NCBI GenBank assembly: GCA_900637675.1
Contig: LR134389.1
Span: forward strand, 1,302,001-1,366,000
Source of the DNA: Streptococcus equi subsp. equi
GTDB taxonomy: Bacteria > Bacillota > Bacilli > Lactobacillales > Streptococcaceae
Reading direction: 5' to 3'
Length of the DNA stretch: 64,000 bases
The position numbers were made by a program, and so were the translations under genes. Numbering within the stretch: the stretch's first letter is position 1; each line of letters begins with the position of its first letter. Below the pieces are notes generated by a model. It did not search any database, was not told where the DNA came from, and saw only the letters and a program-made list of their open reading frames with translations. Below, one piece after another: positions 1 to 8,101 of the stretch.

Positions 1-507
1 AGCCCAGTCCACAGCAGAATCTCCACCACCGCAGATCACAACCCTCTTACCAGCAAACTGATTCAAGCTGTGAACATTATAAAAGAGATTATGATCAGCA
101 AATAACTGCTCATTGTCTAAGCCCAAGGTTCTAGGCGCAAAGGCTCCATTGCCACAAGCAACAATAATGGCCTTAGAATAATGTCTGGCCTTGCTTGTTT
201 GAATAACAAAGTTCCCATCAGCCTTCTCAAAAGACAGGACCTCTTCTTTCAGGCATACTGCTATGCGATCGTCAAATCTGCTTAGCTGCTCAATAAGCTT
301 TTGTGTTAGTTCCGCTCCAGTCAGGGCCGGATAAGCTGGAATATCATAGATAACCTTTTCAGGATAAAGAACAGCCGGCTGTCCTCCTAGCTCTGACAGG
401 CTTTCAATAATCTTAACCGTCATGCCGCGCAGGCCTGCATAAAAGGCTGCAAATAAGCCTACCGGACCTCCACCAATGATGGTAATGTCATATATTTTTT
501 CTTGCAC
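1..507 (-). CDS. Ferredoxin--NADP(+) reductase (TrxB-like), 5' part only
   Basis: This is the first 169 codons of a flavin-dependent pyridine nucleotide oxidoreductase, with the C-terminus lost at the window edge. The N-terminus carries the FAD-binding dinucleotide motif [14 protein letters not shown], followed by SLSELGGQP and, near residue 160, the second nucleotide motif [14 protein letters not shown]. This matches the thioredoxin-reductase-like ferredoxin-NADP reductases of Firmicutes, which move electrons between NADPH and ferredoxin or flavodoxin. No CxxC redox pair is seen in the visible part, which argues against a true thioredoxin reductase. The likely start is GTG at 507, sharing its first G with the trmD stop (TAGTG), with GGAGAG upstream. 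This implies translational coupling to trmD. Confidence 0.85.
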   Translation of the reverse strand, partial: MQEKIYDITIIGGGPVGLFAAFYAGLRGMTVKIIESLSELGGQPAVLYPEKVIYDIPAYPALTGAELTQKLIEQLSRFDDRIAVCLKEEVLSFEKADGNFVIQTSKARHYSKAIIVACGNGAFAPRTLGLDNEQLFADHNLFYNVHSLNQFAGKRVVICGGGDSAVDWA

Positions 508-1238
508 TAGTTCTCTCCTTCACTTAGCCCCGATTTGATTTTATCAAAAATCCTTTTTTCCTCATCAGAAAAATCATAAGTCTCTAATAAATCTGGTCTT
601 CTCAAATAGGTCTTCTTTAGGCTTTGCTCCATACGCCAGAGACGAATATGCTCATGATGGCCACTCATTAGGACATCAGGCACCTTCATGCCACGATAAT
701 CATATGGCCTTGTATACTGTGGGTACTCCAAGAGCCCAGATGAGAAGGAATCCTCTTGATGACTGGCTTGCTTTCCAAGCACATTAGGAATCAGTCTCAC
801 TGTTGCATCAATCATTGTCATAGCAGCCAGCTCACCACCAGTTAAGACAAAATCTCCCAGAGATATTTCATCGGTAACAAGTGTCTTAATGCGTTCGTCA
901 TAGCCTTCGTAATGCCCACAAATAAAAATTAACTCTTCCTCAAGAGCTAATTCTTCAGCATAAGACTGATGAAAGGGTTTTCCAGCAGGATCCAGTAAAA
1001 TCACTCGAGGCTTTGTAGCCTGAATGCTATCCATGGTATCAAAAATAGGCTGCGCTCTCAGCAGCATGCCCTGCCCACCACCATATGGCTCATCATCAAC
1101 ATGCCTAGCTTTCTCCGCATGGTCACGAAAATTGTGGTAATGAATATCTAAAAGCCCCTTTTCCTTAGCCTTTCCAACAATGGAGTGCTCCAAAGGAGCA
1201 AACATTTCCGGGAAAAGGGTTAAAATATCAATCTTCAT
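507..1238 (-). CDS. trmD: tRNA (guanine-37-N1)-methyltransferase TrmD
   Basis: TrmD methylates G37 next to the anticodon of tRNAs reading CNN codons, using SAM, and so prevents +1 frameshifting. The protein is about 243 residues, the usual length. It has the N-terminal [13 protein letters not shown], the trefoil-knot SAM site [14 protein letters not shown], the linker around [11 protein letters not shown] and VLMSGHH, and a C-terminal helical domain. Two ATGs are adjacent (1241 and 1238). The second fits the family N-terminus and lies 8 nt after GGAAGG. Its start overlaps the end of rimM, so rimM and trmD are translationally coupled, as in many Firmicutes. Confidence 0.96.
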   Translation of the reverse strand: MKIDILTLFPEMFAPLEHSIVGKAKEKGLLDIHYHNFRDHAEKARHVDDEPYGGGQGMLLRAQPIFDTMDSIQATKPRVILLDPAGKPFHQSYAEELALEEELIFICGHYEGYDERIKTLVTDEISLGDFVLTGGELAAMTMIDATVRLIPNVLGKQASHQEDSFSSGLLEYPQYTRPYDYRGMKVPDVLMSGHHEHIRLWRMEQSLKKTYLRRPDLLETYDFSDEEKRIFDKIKSGLSEGEN

Positions 1239-1746
1239 CATCTAAGCCTTCCATAATTTCAACGTCTACCCGATGCTTTTCGATATCAACACAAAGAACA
1301 ACCGATGGGATATAAGGAAGCAACAGGTCACGCTTGCTTTGCCGTTTGACCACCCAAACATCATTTGCACCAGGCTGTAAAATTTCCTTAATCTCTCCTA
1401 CTAGCTGGTCCTTTTCATACACCTCCAGACCAATAATCTGGTGATAGTAAAATTCTCCCTCAGCTAGCTTACCCTGATTCTCTTTAGCAATCTTAAGACT
1501 GTAGCCCTTAAATTGCTCAATAGCATTGATGTGATACATTCCCTTAAACTTGATAATGTCAAACTGCTTATGCTTGCGATGACTCGCAATCTCAACCTCC
1601 TGCACAAAACGATCCTTGTCGTCAAACAGGGCTAGTCTAGCACCTTTTTGAAATCGTTCCTCAGTAAAGTCACTCACAGACAGCACGCGCATTTCTCCTT
1701 GCAAGCCTTGAGTATTGACAATCTTCCCAACGCTAAAATATTCCAT
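1228..1746 (-). CDS. rimM: Ribosome maturation factor RimM
   Basis: RimM is a 30S assembly factor that binds ribosomal protein S19 and helps mature the 16S 3' domain. The 172-residue protein has the N-terminal beta-barrel ([18 protein letters not shown]) and the C-terminal PRC-barrel ([33 protein letters not shown]). AGGAGTAAGG precedes the ATG. It heads a rimM-trmD-reductase operon. In many Firmicutes rpsP and khpA are directly upstream; here about 1.3 kb of decayed sequence separates them. Confidence 0.96.
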   Translation of the reverse strand: MEYFSVGKIVNTQGLQGEMRVLSVSDFTEERFQKGARLALFDDKDRFVQEVEIASHRKHKQFDIIKFKGMYHINAIEQFKGYSLKIAKENQGKLAEGEFYYHQIIGLEVYEKDQLVGEIKEILQPGANDVWVVKRQSKRDLLLPYIPSVVLCVDIEKHRVDVEIMEGLDDED

Positions 1747-2414
1747 CCTTACTCCTAATCATCTTAGACTCTATAGCTTGATAGACCTCTATTTTTTCAT
1801 GACAACACGACATGAGTATCATCATCCTAAGCACTCTAGCCTATCGTTAAAGCTCCCCTTATTGTAACATGTTCTGCCTTATTTTGCACTTCTCTTTCAA
1901 AAAATTAATCTCCCAGTTATAGCAGCTAAGCCTAGCAAGCAAAGCCCTTGATGCTAAAGAATCCTGATCCCCCTATAATTAACAAATCATCATGACTTGC
2001 CTTGCCCAAGCTCAGTCAAGTGAATGAAAAATCTGCTAAACAATAGCCTTGCGCCTCGCTGACAAGCATCAAAAAAACACTCCTGCTGGCAATCTGAACT
2101 GCCCCCAATTGTTAGATTTTATGTCCAACTTTTGGGGGTCAGTACAATCTAGTAAACTAGAATCAGGAGTGTTTCATTATAGCCCAACAAGCAAAAGGAA
2201 TACTTGGTAAAAGCAAAGCTGACTTGCATTGAGAAGATTAAAACCATTCAATCTGTCACAATAATTATGGAAACATTGGGAATTTAAAAACAAGTATCAG
2301 CTGCTATCAACCTGTGGGGAAATAGTCTACCTATGCCTATCGGGCCATCCATCATAGGTCCTCTCAAGAAATGATGAGAGCCTCATCAACCAGCTATCAT
2401 CGCCTTAAAGGAGA
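1747..2414. other. Intergenic decay region upstream of rimM
   Basis: I see no convincing gene in these 670 bases. They hold many stops in all frames, an IS-end remnant at 2098-2143, and below it sequence resembling eroded coding DNA that I cannot assign. With the sortase-signal remnant at 2516-2893 it forms a roughly 1.2 kb scar between the rimM and rpsP operons. Confidence 0.5.
2098..2143. repeat. IS3-type terminal inverted repeat remnant
   Basis: Two oppositely oriented copies of an IS-end motif face each other with only a few bases between them: ACTGCCCCCAA on one side and CTTTTGGGGGTCAGT on the other. The ends of the intact IS at 27945-29379 carry closely related motifs (GTACTGCCCCCAAAAAGTT and ACTTTTGGGG). 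The simplest reading is the deletion scar of a related element or a miniature derivative. No transposase remains beside it. Confidence 0.55.
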
Positions 2415-2515
2415 ATGACGAATGTTATCGTAGGTGTCCCAAGAAATACTACAAAAGAAACTCATTTTGATCTTAATGCTCTAAAGGGCTTGACCTTACG
2501 TCAACTGATAAAGCT

Positions 2516-2893
2516 CTACTTCATAGCATCGTTTTGCTTTGCAGCTTTTCTATACCTCATGTCTAATAAAAGACATAAGCTTGCCGATAAGAACATTACC
2601 CCAACATAGAAGAATAGATTGGTCTCATCGCCAGTCTTTAGTAAGATGGTATTTTGATGCTTCATCGGTTTGGTAGCTGTTGAAACATGCGGACACTTGG
2701 TTTCATTTGTCGTCGATGGTATTGTCGGACGACTTGGCTTAGTGTTATTAGGCTTATGATTGCCTTCACTACTGCTTACCTTTTTCTTCCACTGTGCAAA
2801 CAATTCATTAGGAAACGGCAGGTCATTATCTACCCTAATGTCATCACCTACCTTTTTTAACCTCCTGCTCGATCTCTTGTTGCATACAAAATG
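2516..2893 (-). pseudogene. 3' remnant of an LPXTG-type cell-wall-anchored protein
   Basis: The frame opens after a stop at 2894 and has no plausible start. Its C-terminus is a degenerate sortase signal: LLKTGDE (LPXTG-like with the proline replaced by leucine), a hydrophobic stretch LFFYVGVMFLSASLCLLL, and a basic tail with RYRK. Before it lies a Thr/Pro/Ser-rich linker typical of wall-spanning regions. I read it as the decayed end of a surface protein whose ectodomain has been lost. Without the proline, sortase A would process it poorly, if at all. Confidence 0.6.
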
Positions 2894-2958
2894 TTATACA
2901 GATACTTCTGTCAGATAGAGTTCTTGCTTTTGTCTCTTGACTTGGTGATTCAAAACAC

Positions 2959-2993
2959 AAAAAAGCCTGCTAGATAGAACTAGCAAGGCTTTA
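2959..2993 (-). terminator. Terminator of the rpsP-khpA operon
   Basis: On the minus strand AGCCTTGCTAG pairs with CTAGCAGGCT (one mismatch) across a short loop and is followed by a T-run. It lies just past the khpA stop. Confidence 0.8.
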
Positions 2994-3018
2994 AGATTAG
3001 TCTTGTTCAAAATAGAAC

Positions 3019-3258
3019 TTATTTTTCATCAATGACTAATCGAACCTTTTTTCCTAAAGTTGGCACCGAATAGACAATCGATCTTATCGCTGTGATGGTA
3101 CGACCTTTCTTTCCGATAACACGACCGATGTCTTGAGCATCCAAGTCAAGATGGTACTCTAAAAAATCCGGAGTATCTTCAATTTTAATAGTAAGCTTAT
3201 CTGGTTGTGAAATCAAGGGCTTCACAATAGCGATAATGAGATTTTCAATGGTATCCAT
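3019..3258 (-). CDS. khpA: KH-domain RNA-binding protein KhpA
   Basis: This 79-residue protein is a single KH domain with the signature [16 protein letters not shown] (GxxG loop as GKKG). KhpA homologues, often with KhpB/Jag, bind RNA and influence cell elongation and division in streptococci. That role is known for the family and not visible here. It starts only 9 nt after the rpsP stop and lacks a strong ribosome binding site, so it is probably translated by coupling to rpsP. Confidence 0.93.
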   Translation of the reverse strand: MDTIENLIIAIVKPLISQPDKLTIKIEDTPDFLEYHLDLDAQDIGRVIGKKGRTITAIRSIVYSVPTLGKKVRLVIDEK

Positions 3259-3267
3259 AGGCTTTTA

Positions 3268-3539
3268 TTACTTAGAAAATTTTTGATCGTGGAATTTAGC
3301 CATAACCCCAGCTTTAGATAGAAGGCTACGAACTGTATCAGAAGGTTGTGCACCTTTTCCTAGCCAATCAAGAACACGATCTTCTTTAAGAGTTACTTGA
3401 TTTTCAGCTACAAGTGGGTTGTAGGTTCCAACTGTTTCGATGAAACGACCATCACGTGGTGCACGTGAATCTGCAACGTTGATACGGTAGAAAGGTTTTT
3501 CTTAGAACCCATACGAGTTAAACGGATTTTTACTGCCAT
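3268..3539 (-). CDS. rpsP: Ribosomal protein bS16, frameshifted by one base as read
   Basis: From the ATG at 3539 the frame reads [14 protein letters not shown] and then breaks. The remainder, in the next frame, reads [18 protein letters not shown] and ends KFHDQKFSK at TAA 3268-3270. The span is 272 nt where 273 is expected for 90 residues. The missing base is one A in the run after GGTTCTAAG (five A where six would keep frame). bS16 is a core 30S protein, so a true null is improbable. A sequencing error is the leading explanation and recoding at the A-run a weaker one. It heads the rpsP-khpA operon with a consensus promoter upstream. Confidence 0.93.
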
Positions 3540-3608
3540 TTTAATATGTCTCTTTTCTTTAAATGATAATAGTCAAGAAATGTAGTCCTGCTCATTTCTC
3601 ACCTAACT

Positions 3609-3637
3609 AGTATACTTTACTTTTGATTATGTGTCAA
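3609..3637 (-). promoter_or_regulatory. rpsP promoter
   Basis: Minus-strand TTGACA (3632-3637), 17-bp spacer, TATACT (3609-3614), about 70 nt before the rpsP ATG. The -35 box lies inside a perfect 8-bp inverted repeat (GTGTCAAG, T7, CTTGACAC at 3631-3653). Confidence 0.85.
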
Positions 3638-3639
3638 GT

Positions 3640-3969
3640 TTTTTTCTTGACACTTTTTTATGATCATAATACTACTCAACATCTTCAATCAGCTAAGCTG
3701 CTTAGATGACATCAAACAGCAGGCAGCTGCTCTTATAAGAGCATACAACTCCAAACTAACCTACTCTAGTGATCCTTAGCCGTCAATAATGGGATCAGGC
3801 AAGCATAACTCCCCGTCAAAGGAGCGGTTTGTTTCACAGCAAAAAGGCGAAATAAACTGACAATCACATCAAAAAGGACGAGCCCCTAAACATGCAGGAG
3901 CTCGTCCTTTTACCAATATGACTTAGTCTCTCCTTGCTTTTAAGGCTAGGGTATTAGCTAAGCGTTACA
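3640..3969. other. Intergenic region between rpsP and the efflux operon
   Basis: No gene is seen. The region holds the rpsP -35 palindrome at one end and the efflux-operon terminator near 3872-3911 at the other. Confidence 0.5.
3872..3911 (-). terminator. Terminator of the efflux/TVP38 operon
   Basis: AAAAGGACGAGC pairs with GCTCGTCCTTTT across a loop of about 15 nt. It is T-rich on both sides and lies just past the TVP38 stop. Confidence 0.75.
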
Positions 3970-4587
3970 CTAATAATGCATCAAAATATGCTTAAGAAAC
4001 TCTCCACCATAAATCCAAAAATAACTGAAGGTCAAAATTGAAATGGGTCTACAAATTAGGATAATCAGTAAAAAGCGCTTGTAGGTCATCTGACTCAATC
4101 CAGTAATCATAATAAGAGCATCGGCAGGGGCTAAGGGGGAAATCATATTGAGAATAAAGAAACGCTCAAATAATTTCGTTGATAGCTTCTTTTCATAAAA
4201 CTGTAGCTGCTCCATACTTAAAAACAGTAAGATAAAGGGCTTTCCGTATCTCCTCACCAACTGAAACAAAATAGAAGATCCAATGCAGATACCAAACACA
4301 TTTAACATAAAGCCTAATATAGGACCAAAGGCTAGAAAGCCAACGACTGTTGTCACACCACCAGGAATGATAGGAACAACTACCTGCACAATTTGCAAGA
4401 TAAAAAAGCAAATGGCACCGATAAGGAGATGATCCTTGATTAAATGGGCTAAAGCCTTTGGATTATTAATAATATCTAGCTGCCTAATAAGGTAGACAAC
4501 AAGCATGACGGAGAACAGAATTGATAGGCCACCAAGAATCTTAAACAGCTTCTTTAACAACGAATGTGAAACACCAAAGCTACTCAT
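3970..4587 (-). CDS. TVP38/TMEM64 (DedA-related) membrane protein, copy 1
   Basis: This 205-residue polytopic protein has five or six hydrophobic segments and the family core VVVPIIPGG, FGPILGF, GICIGSS. TVP38/DedA proteins are inner-membrane proteins now linked to lipid scrambling or transport. The substrate cannot be told from sequence. Its ATG overlaps the stop of the permease upstream (ATGAGTAG), so it is the last gene of the efflux operon. A paralogue of the same length lies at 15958-16575 with the same PIIPGG core. Confidence 0.8.
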   Translation of the reverse strand: MSSFGVSHSLLKKLFKILGGLSILFSVMLVVYLIRQLDIINNPKALAHLIKDHLLIGAICFFILQIVQVVVPIIPGGVTTVVGFLAFGPILGFMLNVFGICIGSSILFQLVRRYGKPFILLFLSMEQLQFYEKKLSTKLFERFFILNMISPLAPADALIMITGLSQMTYKRFLLIILICRPISILTFSYFWIYGGEFLKHILMHY

Positions 4588-5803
4588 AGCGCAAAGCCTC
4601 TATCGGATCAAGCTTGCTTGCTTTGTTTGCTGGCAGCAATCCAAAAATAATACCAATTGATGCCGAAAAGATAATAGCTACAGCCGCAACATCTAAGGAA
4701 ACAGCTGCTCCCTTTAATTGCATCGCATTTCCTAGCACACCTACACACATCTGTGCTAGCAGCAGCCCTAAAAGACCGCCAATTAACGTCAACACCACTG
4801 ATTCAATCAAAAATTGGCTAAGTATCTTCAAGCGCGTTGCTCCCAAGGCTTTTCGCAAGCCAATTTCACGTGTACGCTCTGTTACAGATACCAGCATGAT
4901 GTTCATAACACCAATACCACCCACAAGAAGGGAAATTCCTGCAATGGACCCAACAACTGTGGTCATGATACTAAATTGTGCGTTAATGTCATTGATAATT
5001 TGGCTATTGTCAGGAACAGCGTACTCGCCCTCCTTAACATGAGACAGTGTGGTCAGCATAGCAGCTGCTTGATTTCCTAATTCAAGGCTTCGCTTAACGT
5101 CGCCAATATAAAGATAAACAGAGCCAATTTCCTTGACATGAAATTCTGAAGCCACCTGGGTATTGGCCATAATGGCTCCTCCAGAAATCCCACCAGCAAA
5201 CGAAACAACCTCCTGATCAGTCTTGTAAACACCTACTACAAGGTAGTCCTTACTATCTAGACTAACCACCTTATTTAGAGCTTGTTCATAATTGCCTTTG
5301 CCAAATAATTCGTCAGCCAAGACAGTATCTAATAGGATAATGCGAGAAAAATTTTTATAATCCTTGCTATTTAGCGTCCTACCTGCAACAATATCATATT
5401 TTTTGACTTTAAAATAATCCTGACTAACCCCAGTGATGGCCACATTGTCCATCTTCTTTTTCTCAAAGGAAATGGTAGAGGTTGAATTATTGGTATAGTA
5501 ATAAGAATCTACCCCATCAATTGCTTTGACAATCTGCTCTAGCCATTCAGGCTTGACCTCTTGCTCATTTTCATGCGCTGCAAAGGCCGCGTAAGGGTTG
5601 TCCTCATCTCCTTTTGCCTTGAAATAAAGCTGAACCTCTTTTTGGTCATTTGAAAAGGAATCCGTAACCCTCTTTGTCATGGCAGCACCAAGCCCCATGA
5701 TAATCACAACAGCAGCTACACCGATAATAATTCCCAGCATGGTAAGAATCGAACGCAGCTTGTGCCCCCAGATTGAACTAAGAGCAAATTTCCAATTTTC
5801 CAT
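4580..5803 (-). CDS. MacB-type ABC transporter permease
   Basis: The protein has about 407 residues: one N-terminal transmembrane helix (residues ~15-40, LTMLGIIIGVAAVVIIMGLG), a large extracytoplasmic domain, and three C-terminal helices with the FtsX signature GGIGVMNIMLVSVTERTREIGLRKALGA. This is the MacB/YknZ topology used in mechanotransmission efflux of peptides or drugs. The start is taken as ATG 5803, placed after AGGAGG; a GTG lies one codon before. Its neighbours provide the ATPase and adaptor. No peptide substrate gene is adjacent, so the cargo is unknown. Confidence 0.9.
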   Translation of the reverse strand: MENWKFALSSIWGHKLRSILTMLGIIIGVAAVVIIMGLGAAMTKRVTDSFSNDQKEVQLYFKAKGDEDNPYAAFAAHENEQEVKPEWLEQIVKAIDGVDSYYYTNNSTSTISFEKKKMDNVAITGVSQDYFKVKKYDIVAGRTLNSKDYKNFSRIILLDTVLADELFGKGNYEQALNKVVSLDSKDYLVVGVYKTDQEVVSFAGGISGGAIMANTQVASEFHVKEIGSVYLYIGDVKRSLELGNQAAAMLTTLSHVKEGEYAVPDNSQIINDINAQFSIMTTVVGSIAGISLLVGGIGVMNIMLVSVTERTREIGLRKALGATRLKILSQFLIESVVLTLIGGLLGLLLAQMCVGVLGNAMQLKGAAVSLDVAAVAIIFSASIGIIFGLLPANKASKLDPIEALRYE

Positions 5804-5814
5804 CACTTTTCCTC

Positions 5815-6525
5815 CTAGTCAATCCTGACACTTTCTGTTGTATCAGCTGTGATTTCACCATCACGAATAACAATTTTTCGAGTGGCAAAGTCCGCAATCT
5901 CTGGCTCATGAGTAACCATAATAATAGTTTTGCCTTCCTTATTCAGCTCCGTCAAAAGCCTCATAATCTGCTCACCAGTCTTTGTATCTAGGGCACCAGT
6001 CGGCTCATCAGCTAAGATAATAGACGGGTTATTAACCAAGGCTCTTGCAATGGCAACCCTTTGCTTTTGACCACCTGATAACTCTGATGGCAAATGCTTC
6101 ATTCGCATACCAAGCTCAACCTTTTCCAAAAATTGCTTAGCCAATTCACGACGCTTTGATACTCCAACTCCAGCATAAATCAAGGGAAGCTCAACATTTT
6201 GCAGGGCATTTAGCTTTGCTAGTAAAAAGAACTGCTGAAAGACAAAGCCAATCTCTTCGTTTCTCACCTGAGCAAGCTTTCGATCATTTAGGATCTCAAC
6301 CTGTGTGCCATTGAGACGATAATCACCTGAGGTTGGTCTATCTAATAAGCCGATGATATTCATCAGGGTTGATTTCCCTGAGCCAGAAGGCCCCATAATA
6401 GCGACAAATTCACCCTCATATACAGTCAAATCCACGCCTTTTAGGACCTGTAGCTCCTGATCACCATTTTGATAGCTTTTAACAATGCTTTTTAATTGTA
6501 TTAATTCTTTTTTCTCATCTGGCAC
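5815..6525 (-). CDS. MacB/LolD-type ABC transporter ATPase
   Basis: The 236-residue nucleotide-binding subunit has Walker A GPSGSGKST, the signature LSGGQKQRVAIARAL and Walker B IILADEPTGALD, with the H-loop in VTHEPE. It should power the permease encoded next. The start is GTG, sharing its first G with the stop of the adaptor gene (TAGTG), the same coupling seen at trmD/reductase. Confidence 0.93.
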   Translation of the reverse strand: MPDEKKELIQLKSIVKSYQNGDQELQVLKGVDLTVYEGEFVAIMGPSGSGKSTLMNIIGLLDRPTSGDYRLNGTQVEILNDRKLAQVRNEEIGFVFQQFFLLAKLNALQNVELPLIYAGVGVSKRRELAKQFLEKVELGMRMKHLPSELSGGQKQRVAIARALVNNPSIILADEPTGALDTKTGEQIMRLLTELNKEGKTIIMVTHEPEIADFATRKIVIRDGEITADTTESVRID

Positions 6526-7787
6526 TACTTAATCACCTCGGATTCTTTACTGCTTTTTTTAGAATCTTTTGATGCCTTTGTGTCTGCGGAAATAACGTCT
6601 TCTAGCTTTTCACCCTCTTTGATGTTCTTATCAGGGTTAGCAATGACAATATCTCCCACCTTTAGACCTGCACTTACTTCTTGTCTTTCAGCATCAGCAT
6701 TGCCTAGGGTTACTTCAACCTTTTTAGCCTTTGCAGTTGAGTCATCATAGACCCAGACAAAATGCTTCTTGCCTTTGTTAACGATAGCAGTAACTGGTAC
6801 TAAGGCATGCTTTGCTTCGTTGATAACCTCAACAGACACCGTAAAGCCTTGCTTTAGCTGGTTAAGCGGACTCGTGATATCAATTTTGTAGTCATAGGTC
6901 GCACCAGTTGAGCTTGATGAGCCTGAGCCTCCTGCAGTTGAACCACCTGCATTGGCATCGGTTGGGTAGTTTGACACATAAGAAATCTTTCCGGTCCACT
7001 CTTGATCAGCATAGACCTTTGATTTAATCTTCACAGCTTGTCCAACCTTAATATTGGCTAAATCATACTCTGTTAGGGTCCCTTTGACCTGTAACTTGCC
7101 TTCGGTTGCGACATGAACCAAGGTTTGACTGTTTTTTGAAGACGGGTCAATATCATTATTAACCTCTACAACTGTCCCTGAAACACCACTGACAACTACT
7201 GTTTCATTTAAGGCCTGCTGTGCTTTATTGACCTCTGCTTGAGCATCAGCATAGGAATCATTTAAATCCTGCAATTGCTGAGCATAGCTAGCATTTTGCT
7301 GGGCTGAGGGCTGAATGGTTGTGGTGGTTTCTTGCCCTGTCTCCTCGTCCTTGCTTGTCTCAGTAGTTGCTGCTGGAACACCATACGTTTTTAAATGATT
7401 AATCTGACGCCCAATTTTATTGAGATTGCGAACAGCGGTGTCATAAGCTGCCTGTGGTACAGTTGTATTGTACTGTACTAACTGCTGGCCTTGTGTGACC
7501 TGATCTCCTACCTTAACCGTAACGGTAGCGTCTGAGCCTTTGCTAGCATCAAAATAAACATATTCTTCTGAAAGAGCTTTAACAGTACCAGAGAGTAAGG
7601 TTGAAGAGGCTATTGTCCCTTCTGTTACATTTACCGCAGAATAAGGTAGCTTGATATTTTGATCAGAGATAGTATCTTGCTGTTGCTTCCACAATACTCC
7701 ACCGATAACGACTACAGTTAGTGCAACTGCACCTGCGATAATGCCTTTGGTTTTCGTTGATAACTTTATCTTTCCTCTTTTAGACAT
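6525..7787 (-). CDS. HlyD/MacA-family efflux adaptor
   Basis: The 420-residue protein has one N-terminal membrane anchor (GIIAGAVALTVVVIGGVLW), a split lipoyl/barrel-sandwich domain around a coiled coil (residues ~115-195), a beta-barrel domain and a Lys/Ser-rich tail. This is the YknX/MacA plan: an extracytoplasmic adaptor that docks on the MacB-like permease. A Gly/Ser-rich insert (AGGSGSSSSTG) interrupts the barrel region. It is the first gene of the operon, with GGGGAGG before the ATG. Confidence 0.9.
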   Translation of the reverse strand: MSKRGKIKLSTKTKGIIAGAVALTVVVIGGVLWKQQQDTISDQNIKLPYSAVNVTEGTIASSTLLSGTVKALSEEYVYFDASKGSDATVTVKVGDQVTQGQQLVQYNTTVPQAAYDTAVRNLNKIGRQINHLKTYGVPAATTETSKDEETGQETTTTIQPSAQQNASYAQQLQDLNDSYADAQAEVNKAQQALNETVVVSGVSGTVVEVNNDIDPSSKNSQTLVHVATEGKLQVKGTLTEYDLANIKVGQAVKIKSKVYADQEWTGKISYVSNYPTDANAGGSTAGGSGSSSSTGATYDYKIDITSPLNQLKQGFTVSVEVINEAKHALVPVTAIVNKGKKHFVWVYDDSTAKAKKVEVTLGNADAERQEVSAGLKVGDIVIANPDKNIKEGEKLEDVISADTKASKDSKKSSKESEVIK

Positions 7788-7823
7788 TTCTGTCCTCCCC
7801 TTTTGTACTATTTTTGTAAGACA

Positions 7824-7852
7824 AGTATATGATGTTTTTAAAAACTTGTCAA
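7824..7852 (-). promoter_or_regulatory. Promoter of the efflux operon
   Basis: Minus-strand TTGACA (7847-7852), 17-bp spacer, TATACT (7824-7829), about 35 nt before the adaptor ATG. Confidence 0.88.
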
Positions 7853-8015
7853 GAATTTCTTGGATAAGCTTAATAAAGCAGCCTCTTCATCATGTAGATG
7901 ACAACTCTATTATAATGGTTTTTCAAGCTGTACTAGCTTACACTTTTGTAATATTAAAAAGAGGCAAAGACAAAAAGAGTTGTCCTTTAACTTTATTACA
8001 CAGTCTCATTCATTA

Positions 8016-8065
8016 AAAAGCGAACAAGCCTAGTTTTCAAAATCTCAGAAAACTAGACTTGTTCG
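8016..8065 (-). terminator. Terminator of the pyr operon (after carB)
   Basis: An 18-bp stem with one mismatch (CGAACAAGtCTAGTTTTC with its complement at 8021-8038), a 9-nt loop, then CTTTTT on the minus strand. It lies shortly after carB. Confidence 0.9.
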
Positions 8066-8101
8066 TTTGTTTAGACTTTTCTCTCAGTCTCTTCATCAGG
8101 T

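Noticed and set aside
2415..2609. 64-codon plus-strand frame near the surface-protein remnant
   Set aside because: It lies opposite the sortase-signal remnant, has no clear SD, and its product resembles no family; the antisense reading explains the hydrophobic stretch.
3631..3653. Perfect 8-bp inverted repeat with T7 loop as a plus-strand terminator
   Set aside because: No plus-strand gene precedes it, and one arm is the -35 box of the strong minus-strand rpsP promoter; its role as terminator is unsupported.
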